This document shows positions 55,816 through 64,000 of a stretch of DNA of 64,000 nt, in pieces (the stretch's first letter is position 1; each line of letters begins with the position of its first letter). A model generated the notes under the pieces. The model ran no database searches. It was not told the origin of the DNA and worked only from the letters and a program-made list of their open reading frames with translations. Origin of the DNA: Eucommia ulmoides (taxonomy: Eukaryota > Streptophyta > Magnoliopsida > Garryales > Eucommiaceae); NCBI GenBank assembly GCA_016647705.1, contig CM028328.1, forward strand, positions 46,866,647-46,930,646. The letters run 5' to 3'. Position numbers and translations under genes: made by a program.

Positions 55816-57923
55816 CCTTAAACATAATATTTTGATGGACAATTAAACGTTGATATTTTATGGAACTAATGTTTTTATTGAGTGATTTCAAATTTAAGTT
55901 CCATATATTTGATCGAGAAGAAGACTCATTAAAGAAGTTATAGTATGTTCAAATTGAAGGCAATGGAGATATGAATAATATTGAAGACATTGAAGACAAC
56001 TAGGTGAAAACAACTCATTCCTTTTATGCACTCAATGTAACCTGAATTAGGATCACGCACGACACTGAAAAATGAATTAATCTTATGTGTGTAGTAGTAA
56101 TTTCAGGGGTTCTAATATGTGTTTTATGATATGTTAAGTCATTAAAATATATTTGGTGAAAGGCCTAATTGAAAAAATGTTTTTAACACTTAAAATGAAT
56201 GTTTTTCAGGTCAATTTGGTCAATCGAAAAAAAAGGATCAATCTACTAACCAAAACAATGTGTTTAGAAAGTGAACCTATCGGTTAATTTGATCAATCAA
56301 CAAGTTGGGTCGGTCGACTAACGAATCCAGTAGCTGAAATTAGAAAAATGGAAAGTACCTATGGTCCAACCGGTCAACCAACCTAGGAAGTCGCTAAACT
56401 AACTGGTTGTCTTCAATAGCCATAATAATGACCGTTGAAGCAGTCAGTCGACTAGCAATAAGGGCCAGTTAACAAACAGACCTAGTCCATTATTTGACTA
56501 ATTTGGTTTTGGGGTCAAGTCACATTAATTTTGATGATTTCAAGGGAGTATTTCAAGGGAATTAAGTGTATTTTAATAATATATCATATATTATGTGGTT
56601 CCTATTTATTTGACTCACTTATTTATTTATTCTTTTGAATAAACTGATAAAATAGTTCTTATTATTATGGATTTTGGTTTGGAAAGGTTTTAGGGACCTA
56701 GTTGATCTTCTGCAAGAGTAATTTTGAATGAAACATATTTATTTTGAATATTTATGATATATGGGGTCTTAGAGTGTCATCTAAAGTCATGAAATTTGAA
56801 AAGTAGTCATTGTAGGTCTAGTTTTAGGTCTATTAATAGAGACCTGTGGGATTAAGAAAAACTTACTCAAGAACATTTAGATTTTGGCTTTTTAAGAGAG
56901 ATTTTTGCACTAAACATTATAATTGAGATTATTCAAAGAGTTCTTGATCAAAGGTGCTCAACGTTCTTCTCACTGGTTTGTGTTTTGGTATTTAGTTATC
57001 GTGATTATTTTCGACAAATCCCGGTGAGATCTTTCCAAACTATTTGTTTTACTTTTTAGCTTATTTTGATTAATTGCTTGAATAACTTATTTAAAATAAA
57101 TAAATAAATTGTTTTCTAAACTAATTTTATGAAAATCTTTTAACACAGTTTTTATTTGAGAAATATGATTACGTGCTATTTATATGATTAAATTATTTAA
57201 ATCAAATTTGGGCTTCATATTGAATCTATCACTTAGTAATTTTGGTATATTAATTGAGTATAATCGTATTGAGGTGGTAGAAGCTCCTTGGGAGAAGAAA
57301 GTTGAAAATATTTTGTATTTGCAAGTTTAAGCAGATTAGAAACGTTTGGGTTAGTGTATAACTAAGGTAGCTAGGTTTTAATCTTTACCCTGTGAAAAAA
57401 ATTAGGGCTTGATCTTTAGCCTACAAAAATACTTGGTTAGTCTTCGGCCTTTGAAAAGATTAGGTTTTAATTCTACCTGTAATAGAATTAGAGTGATTAT
57501 AAAGGTTCTTCCTAAACCTGAGAAAATGATAAGTGCAATAGCATGAGAGAGAGTTAGATTGATTCTAAGCTAGAGACAAGAATCAAGGTTGTAAAGGTTG
57601 ATTCTAAGCCTGTGAAAAGAATCAGAGTTGTAAGGATTTGGTTTCTACCTAGTAAAGAAATCAAGGTTTAATGGATTGCGAATCTCTATGGAGCTCGAGG
57701 ACTAGACGTAAGTAAGACTAGTTTGCCGAATGAGGATAAATTCTTTTATGTTGCATTGATTATTTTTATTTGTTTGTTTGAGTGTACACTTAGCTAAACA
57801 TATTTCCGTTGCGTAATAAGATAATAATCAATTAAAGAAATTAATATTTGAATTTAAATTTAGTATTTAACTTTTTATAATTACCTAATTTACCCCTCTT
57901 TAGGCTAGATCTTTAGGCCAACA
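55816..57923 (+). mobile_element. SIRE-type solo LTR
   Basis: About 2.1 kb in plus orientation. It is the reverse-complement counterpart of the E and C LTRs: attaggatcacrcac near 56047, a motif cluster with ggtcggtcgactaacg and ccggtcaaccaacc (56278-56450), a TATA-like stretch (ctattaatag, 56831-56840), ggagctcgaggac (57691), tttccgttgcgtaataa (57805) and the end ggccaaca. No internal region is attached, so this is likely the product of recombination between two LTRs. Confidence 0.8.
56278..56460 (+). repeat. Self-complementary motif cluster in the solo LTR
   Basis: tcggttaatttgatcaatc, ggtcggtcgactaac, aaccggtcaaccaacc and cagtcagtcgactag: the same motif type as in the E and C LTRs, at the matching place about 370-550 bp upstream of the TATA-like stretch. 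Confidence 0.7.
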
Positions 57924-57928
57924 CTCCT
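57924..57928. repeat. Target-site duplication of solo LTR, right copy (CTCCT)
   Basis: Compare CTCTT at 55811-55815. Confidence 0.5.
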
Positions 57929-58990
57929 TATCACCATTACCACGACTACCATCACCGCCATCCTCCTCCTCATTATCACCTGATTCTTCTTCTCTAAGCC
58001 TTTGGAATTATCGGTTAGGTCATGCATCCATTCGACATATCTGCATTTTAGTTTCTAGTGAAAAATTAGGTTTTTTTCTCTAATGAGCATCTCGATTATA
58101 TTCCATGTCAGCAAGCCAAATAGCACGCCTTAACTTTCCCCAAAGTTGACTTGGTCTCTCATGTATTTTTTGATCTAGTTTACTCTGATGTTTGGAGACA
58201 CTCACCTTCTAGCACAGTGGGAGGATCCAAATACTTTGTCATATTTGTTGATAACTACTCTCGGTACATATGGCTTTACCTCATGCATAAGCATTCAAAA
58301 TTACCTCAAATTTATTCATAAATTGTTGCCATGATTCAAACTCACTTTTCTTGCAGTATTAAAATCTTTAGATTTGATAATGCCATGGAATACAAGGACC
58401 CGTCTTTTGTTGTCACCCTTTGAAAACATGGCACACTTTCCCATATATCTTGTCAAAATGATTGAACTAAATGTAAACATCGACATATTCTAGATACTAT
58501 GTAGACACTACTCATTTTATCTTTTTGTCGGGAGTGCTTCTGGGGAAAAGCTGCTCTCACTGCCATATATACTATAAATCAGGTTCGTTCACGTACCATA
58601 TGTAATATTTGCCCTTACAATAGGTTTCATAGAGTTTCTTCTAATTACAGCCTCTTCAAATTCTTTGGGTGTATTGGCTTTGCTCTCTTACAATCCCATG
58701 AACATTCCAAAATTGAACCTCGGGCTTGAGTATGTTATTTTTTTAAATATGGAATTGAACACAACGGCTATCGATTTTGGGATCCCATTTCTAATCGTCT
58801 TTGTATTTGTCTTCATTTCACTTTCTTGGAACACAAAATGTTTACCATTATATCCAGGTTTCATTTGACATCTACCACCAACAATCTATCCATAAACTAA
58901 TTCCCTAATCATCCTAACACAAATATAATTGAGGCTCAAATAGATCTTCCTGCTACCCTATTAATCCCCACTGACATTCTTACTCCGTTT
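57929..58990 (+). pseudogene. Copia G GAG-pre-integrase end and integrase
   Basis: Begins with the Ser/Pro repeat, then LWNYRLGHASIRH (58003-58045), the histidine motif of GAG-pre-integrase. Integrase follows: DLVYSDVWRHSP with the first aspartate (58172-58207), VIFVDNYSRYIWLYLMHKHS, IKIFRFDNAMEY with the second aspartate (58361-58395), and a KHRHILDT segment (58475-58495) where the glutamate motif before it is destroyed by a stop. NICPYNRFHRVSSNYSLFKF and HEHSKIEPRA mark the C-terminal region up to 58870. Several frames are used and stops are frequent. Confidence 0.82.
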
Positions 58991-59500
58991 ACGGATCATG
59001 AACATGACTAACTCGAGTTATCCCAATGACTTCAGATTTTGCAGCAACTGAGCTTGTCCCAATGACTTCAGATGTTTCACCAACTAAGTCTATCATAGAG
59101 AATCTCCGTAATTCTACCAAGGAAATACAACCTCCACAGTATCTTTGTAGTTTTCATTGTTTTTCTACCATTATTTTTTTTTTCGTGAGCCTCGATCCTA
59201 TAAGGAGACCAATACTAATTCTCTTTAGTAGAAAATAATAGACAAGAAACTTCATTCCCTTAACAAAACGCATACTAGAGATGTTGTTGACCTCCCTCCT
59301 GGGAAAACTCCTATTTGATACAATTGTGCTTTTTTAGAGTAAAATACTTTTCGATGGCTCCGTTGAACTCTATAAATATAAAAAATTTCAAAAGAATTCG
59401 CTAAAGAATATGGCATTTTGGCTATGAAGATACATTTTCTCCTATAGCTAGAATTACATATGTTTGTAGTCTCCTTGTCGTCGTTGTAATTCGTAAGTGG
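58991..59500 (+). pseudogene. Copia G linker between integrase and RT
   Basis: Low-constraint region. A tandem pair of about 30 bp (cccaatgacttcagat at 59023 and 59058) is visible. No domain recognised. Confidence 0.5.
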
Positions 59501-60262
59501 TCCTTCTTTTAGATGGATGTCAAGAATTTCTTCCTCAACAGAGATCTCCTTGATAAAGTTTATATGCATACCCCTCCTTATCTCACAGCTCCTCGACACA
59601 AAATTTGTCGCCTTTAACATGGCCTATATGGTCTCAAACAAGATCTGTGTGCTTGATTTGTAAAATTATGCACCACCATCTACCAATTCAGTTCATATCC
59701 AACGCTTATGATTCTTCCTTGTTTATACACCAAACTAACAACGATTTTATCTTTCTTCTACTGTATGTAGATGTCATGATCATTACAAGAGATGATCTAT
59801 ACAAAATCTCTAAACTAATTGTTTTTCTTATTGGTCAATTCGAGATGAAAGACCTTGGCGTGGTCACTTATTTTTTTGGTCTTGAAGTTTCAATTGGTTC
59901 ACATGGATACTTTCTCTCTCAACCTAAATATGCCTCTGATCTTCTTTCCAAGGCTGACATCACTGACTCCACCATTGCAAACTCTCCTCTAGAGTTGAAT
60001 ATCATATATACTCCACTAAATGAATCCTCTCTCCTGGATGTCACACTTTATCGTCAATTAGTTGGAAGTTTGGTATATCTTATAATTACTTTCCCAAACT
60101 TGCTTATGCCGTCAATCAAATCAGTTAGTTCTTGTTCACTCCTCGAAGCATTCATTACTTGGCAGTTTTTCTCATTTTTGGGAATACCGAGGGAACCTTA
60201 TTTCATGGACTTCATTTTTTTGTCTAGTCCTCTTCCAACTTTCAGGCATATTCTAATGCCAA
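59501..60262 (+). pseudogene. Copia G reverse transcriptase
   Basis: MDVKNFFLNRDLLDKVYM (59515-59568) opens the palm, followed by a LYGLKQD-like segment with a stop. In the next frame comes the catalytic strand FLLLYVDVMIITRDD (59752-59796), FEMKDLGVVTYFFGLEV, GYFLSQPKYASDLLSKA and YRQLVGSLVYL. The box at 59764-59775 reads Y-V-D-V, so the second aspartate is lost. The frame 59605-60294 is open but its first 45 codons are out of register with the RT family. Confidence 0.87.
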
Positions 60263-60729
60263 TTGGGCGGGAGATCCCACAGACAGATGTTTAGCCACTG
60301 GTTACTATTTTTTCTTGGACAACTCTCTCATTTTGTAGTGTAGTAAGAAACAAACTGTGGCTGCCTACTCTGACATTGAAACTGAATATCGTGTCATCGC
60401 TGATGTAAAAAAAAAAATTACTTTGGCTTCATTAGTTCCTCATTGATATGCGAGTCTCTTCCCCTACTGCCACTATTCTATATTTTGGCAATATGAGTAC
60501 TATTCATATTGCCAACAATGACGTTTTTCACAAGCGTAGAAAATACATTGAAATTGATTGTCACTTCATCTGTTAGCATATTCTCCAGATTGTTGTTCAA
60601 CTTTGCTCTATCATTTCAGCGGACCAGACAATATATATTTTCATCAAGACTCCTCCACTCGAATGCTTTTACACTCTTGTTTCCAAACTCAAGCTCACAT
60701 CAAATATATCATCTTCTGTTTAAGGGGGA
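60263..60729 (+). pseudogene. Copia G RNase H and polypurine tract
   Basis: ANWAGDPTDRC opens RNase H, then SKKQTVAAYSDIETEYR (normally SSxEAEY), a frame change, and IANNDVFHKRRKYIEIDCHF in pieces (60510-60565). Downstream is the terminal QAHIKYIIFCLRG segment. The purine tract ttaaggggga (60719-60729) directly precedes the 3' LTR. Not expressible. Confidence 0.82.
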
Positions 60730-60912
60730 TGTTAATATATGTATATGGATTTTGATCTACTAGCTTGACTAAACCCTAATCCTACTAGGAAAATCCTAGT
60801 CACTCTCTATATAAAAACTCTTTGTATATCTCCGTATAGTGTAACTTTCACAAATATCAATGAAATTGTATTATATACTCTCTCAATATTTTGCCTTTTC
60901 ATTATTCTCATA
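60730..60912 (+). repeat. Copia G 3' LTR
   Basis: About 183 bp starting tgttaatatatg. TATA box ctatataaaa at 60807-60816. The right end is placed by alignment with 44449. Confidence 0.82.
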
Positions 60913-61211
60913 ATAAAGAATAAAAAATAACATTCATGTAATCAAATAAAATACACGTAAAAATTATTTCAAAATCTGTGCTTAGTGCGGCGTCAAAAAT
61001 AGCATTCACTTGCATTTTAATGTCACTAATTCTCTCTTCTATATGAATGATGTCACTAATTTCAATAATATTTGATCAATTTTATGGCTAAAATAAAAGA
61101 ATAGATTTTATTCACCATATTCAAAAACATTGTTAAGAAAATAGCCTTCATGTATTTAACGTGAGTTAATATCAAATACATTTTTTATTTATTTTTTATT
61201 TTTTAAATATC
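60913..61211. other. AT-rich intergenic stretch
   Basis: No motif or coding sequence seen. Confidence 0.6.
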
Positions 61212-61214
61212 TTA

Positions 61215-61786
61215 CTGTGCGGTTGGTTGAAATCGCAATCCCATGTTTGATTTCAATTTCTTTGTTTGCTTATCTAATGAAATAAAAAATTTGATTCCAT
61301 TGAAATAGAAATAGATGGAATTGAATCCCATATTGCATGAGTTGAAATCGGATTTCATAGTTCATGGAATCGAAAAATCAATTCATGTTCCCACAATAGA
61401 AACATAAATTTTGAGAATAAAAATATGTTATTGTTCCCAAAACAAAAACAAAAATCTGAGAACAAAAAATTTAATTATTTTCCTGAATCAGAAATAAAAC
61501 TTTAAGAAAAAAAACAAAAATAAATATTTGAAAAAAAAAATGTTGATTATGCACCCAAAGCGAAAACAAAAATTTAATAACAATTGAGGTTTATTTTGTG
61601 AATGAATTTGATTTAAAAATTGATATGTAAAAAAATTATTTCTTTCCATTCCTTTAGTCATTCAATAACAACCAAATAAAGGAATTAAATAGTGATTTCA
61701 TTGTTAAATTCATTTTATTCTCTCTCTTATTCTATTTATACTCCCATTTTATTTCACATTGATTCCATTCCATTCAGCCAAAGTGT
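61215..61786. mobile_element. Candidate Tourist-like MITE
   Basis: 572 bp flanked by TTA on both sides (61212-61214 and 61787-61789). Left end ctgtgcggttggttgaaat; the right end on the other strand reads acactttggctgaatggaat. The shared core ttggytgaa and the ggaatggaat wording resemble PIF/Harbinger-derived MITEs. The terminal match is imperfect. Confidence 0.4.
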
Positions 61787-61789
61787 TTA

Positions 61790-62233
61790 TTGTGATTTTA
61801 TTATTCTTCATAATATAATTTATATTTCTACTAAAGTTCAATGATTACTTCAAAAATTATAGATGCAACCTCCCCCCCAACCCAATAATTGCAAGGCAAT
61901 AGAATATGGGAGAAATTTACTAGTCATTTGTTTTTATTATCTATTATCGAATTTGATAACGTGAATATATAACAAACTACAAGAATATTTTGGCTTATAG
62001 AGTCACCTCATTCAATATATCTAGGCCCACTAACTTTGACTTTTGTCAAATGTTATGTTTATAAATAGAAGGTTTATGGCCTCATGGGGGTAAGAAAGGC
62101 CATTTCTTTTAAATGTCAATGCTCATGTTAGGATGCAAATGATCAATTTAATTACCCTTAAAGCCCACGCATATTTTTCAATTTGGTCAATCTACGAGTT
62201 GCATAAAACAAATGAGGCCAAAGCCATTTATGT
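61790..62233. other. AT-rich intergenic stretch
   Basis: Nothing recognised. A C run lies at 61872-61878. Confidence 0.55.
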
Positions 62234-62767
62234 TGGAAAAAGTTACTTAAATTCACCTATTTATAGAAAATTATTTTTCCTTTTGGTCCATGAAGTGTGG
62301 AATGTGCGTCTATGTGGACCATAAGATTTGTCAACTTTCACATTTTGTCCTTCAAGTTTTTCAATTGTTTTAATCTCGTAAAATAAAAAACGTTAACGGT
62401 TTTGGATATAAGTTGGATTGTATTCAGCACGTGATCTTCTAAAGGGAATATTTTTGTCATTTTATCATTCAACTAAATTAAGACGTGTTTTTCTAAGCTT
62501 TAATAACAAAAATTCGTATGAAGAATAAGATAGAAAAGTCTAAATCATTATCAGAGAAAAATGTCTAATATTTAGTTAAATGGCGAAAATATCCCCATTA
62601 GAAGGTCACATGCTTAGGACAACCATTTTACATCATTAACAACATTTTTCAATTTTGTGGGATCGAAACAAATGTGAAAGTTATGGGATCAATGTGCAAT
62701 TTGACAAACTTCAGGATCCACATAGACACTCACCCCATATTATAGGGTCCAAAAATGTAATTTTTCC
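62234..62767. mobile_element. Foldback element L
   Basis: Arms of roughly 200-250 bp. The right end, read on the minus strand, gives ggaaaaattac, tttttggacc, gtctatgtggatcc, aagtttgtcaa and gcatgtgaccttctaa. The left arm gives ggaaaaagttac, ttttggtcc, gtctatgtggacc, aagatttgtcaac and gcacgtgatcttctaa in the same order. The loop is about 62481-62565. No coding capacity and no clear target duplication. Confidence 0.75.
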
Positions 62768-63590
62768 TTAATTTTATTTTATGTCTTCTGGTTTTAACTA
62801 AAGGGCTTTCGTCTGATTTTCATGTCAACTTGACCTTGTGCCCTTTCTATTAGGGGCAGCGCTTCAACTTGTGACACTAGTTTCCTATGCAAATCGGTCC
62901 ATATATATGCCTTCTCTTTTGTTCTCTTATGAACAAACCTTTTTTATGGAGCAAAATTCTACAATTTTTTCTTATTTTTTGTCAAAAGGGAAAAAAAAAA
63001 AAAAGGGGGGGGGAAGGTGAACAAGATCAAGCTATATAGCTATGAGTACGTTTCTTTAATTATATTTCCATTTTTAATGCTATTCTCTAATAGTTTTAGA
63101 ATATATATTTTTGGTGCAGTTTGTTAAATAAAATATCAAATTTGCCAATTGCAACTACTAGCCAACTAATGGAGGGGCGGAAATTATTGCAGCTCGTAAA
63201 CTAACATTATCCAATTTTTCAATTTTATAGAGTGACAAGAGATGCAACCGTTACTATCAGGTTTTTGTCAGAACTCTCAATTTTAGTGTTATTTAACTAA
63301 TTTGCATGTAAAATACAAATTTTATTTTATTTTCGCCCCTATTCGTTTGTTTTGAAATTCAACTATTTTCTCAAATAAACACAAATATAGGGTAAAATAG
63401 GATTTTAAATAAATATTTTCTATAAATGTGTTTTTCCATTTTTTTTTGGATATATATTTATTGTCAAAGATACAAACTTGTAACATGATCAGACGATTAA
63501 TCGTAGATTCATAGTCTTATATTGATGATCGTCATAAATAATAAAATTAAATTAAGTAGAAGAAAATGAAACACCTTTTTACTCAGAATT
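62768..63590. other. AT-rich intergenic stretch
   Basis: Contains an A15-G9 run at 62991-63013. No gene or repeat recognised. Confidence 0.55.
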
Positions 63591-64000
63591 TATTGTTTAG
63601 AATACATTAAAAATAGGAGAAGACAAAAGCTAATTACTTAAATTTATCCATTATGCTAATAAATTATTAATTAGTTACTTTATTTCCTTATTATATAATT
63701 TCTTAAAAATAATATTAAGCTACATGAAAAAAAAATAAAAAAATAGGAGAACAGAAAAGCTAACTACTTAAATTAATCCATTATGCTAATAAATTATCAA
63801 TTTGATAATGAGTTTATTTCTTTATTATATAATTTCTTAAATTAATAATATCAAGCTACATGAAAAAAACAATATTTATTTATTATTTAATATTGTTTAG
63901 AATTAGAATACATTAAAAATAGAACAAAAGCCAATTACTTAAATTAATACATTATGCTAATAAATTATTAATTAATTATATATAATTTCTAAAGTCTTTC
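63591..64000. repeat. Tandem repeat running out of the window
   Basis: Three copies of a unit of about 130-170 bp starting near 63600, 63740 and 63905. Shared words are aatacattaaaaatag, aattacttaaattaatccat, tatgctaataaattat, tatataatttctta and agctacatgaaaaaa. Confidence 0.85.

Larger units (their letters stand above)
44265..60912 (+). mobile_element. Ty1/copia retrotransposon G, split by gypsy H and a solo LTR
   Basis: Plus strand. Short LTRs of about 184 bp at 44265-44449 and 60730-60912 share ctactag, aaccctagtcctactag, cactctctatataaa and taactttcacaaatatcaatg. Primer site at 44450 and polypurine tract at 60719-60729. Protease, integrase, RT and RNase H follow in copia order between 55182 and 60720. 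Gypsy H inserted soon after the start of gag, and a SIRE-type solo LTR lies in the GAG-pre-integrase region. I could not define a target duplication. Confidence 0.86.

Noticed and set aside
61872..64000. Host gene at the right end
   Set aside because: Only short AT-rich frames are present, with no splice-consistent series and no domain.

Overview
This window is plant nuclear repeat DNA, most likely from a eudicot; I cannot name the species. The sequence is AT-rich. The only recognisable coding sequence is decayed LTR-retrotransposon protein: Ty1/copia gag-pol of three lineages, a Tat/Ogre-like gypsy gag, and proteins of two non-autonomous LTR elements. I found no host gene, tRNA, rRNA, CRISPR or prokaryotic feature.

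The left two thirds (1-43955) is one nest. The oldest layer is a gypsy LTR (I), in three pieces at 1-420, 40806-40893 and 42473-43955. Copia element A (minus strand, 421-40800, target-site duplication GTTTA/GTTTG) sits in it, as does a short non-coding LTR element J (40894-42467, perfect duplication CAAAT). Gypsy element B (plus strand, 3575-38909, perfect duplication CTAAT) splits A at one point in pol, so A gag lies at 38.9-40.5 kb and the rest of A pol at 0.7-3.57 kb. B has lost its gag-pol. Its truncated 5' LTR (3575-4868) is fused to a SIRE-like copia E (4869-14961). E holds a non-autonomous LTR element D (7589-12767) and its own LTR is broken by a second SIRE-like copia C (14962-24135). 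B resumes at 24136 with its 3' non-coding spacer, is interrupted by a non-autonomous LTR element F (26600-33927) and by a foldback element K (34517-35199), and ends with a 3.36 kb 3' LTR (35550-38909).

The right third holds another nest: copia G (plus strand, 44265-60912), into which gypsy H inserted (44577-54323, perfect duplication CACCG) and where a SIRE-type solo LTR also lies (55816-57923, duplication CTCTT/CTCCT). The last 3 kb is AT-rich, with a candidate Tourist-like MITE (61215-61786), a foldback element L (62234-62767) and a tandem repeat running out of the window.

Nothing looks autonomous. Gag and pol frames carry stops and frameshifts, and the reverse-transcriptase YVDD box is altered in three of four copia copies. 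The most interesting material is non-coding: clusters of short self-complementary motifs upstream of the TATA box in several LTR families, a conserved hairpin abutting the polypurine tract of both gypsy families, two other modules repeated in gypsy 3' spacers, an inverted LTR-end duplication in J, and two long foldback elements. All boundaries and similarities were judged by eye.
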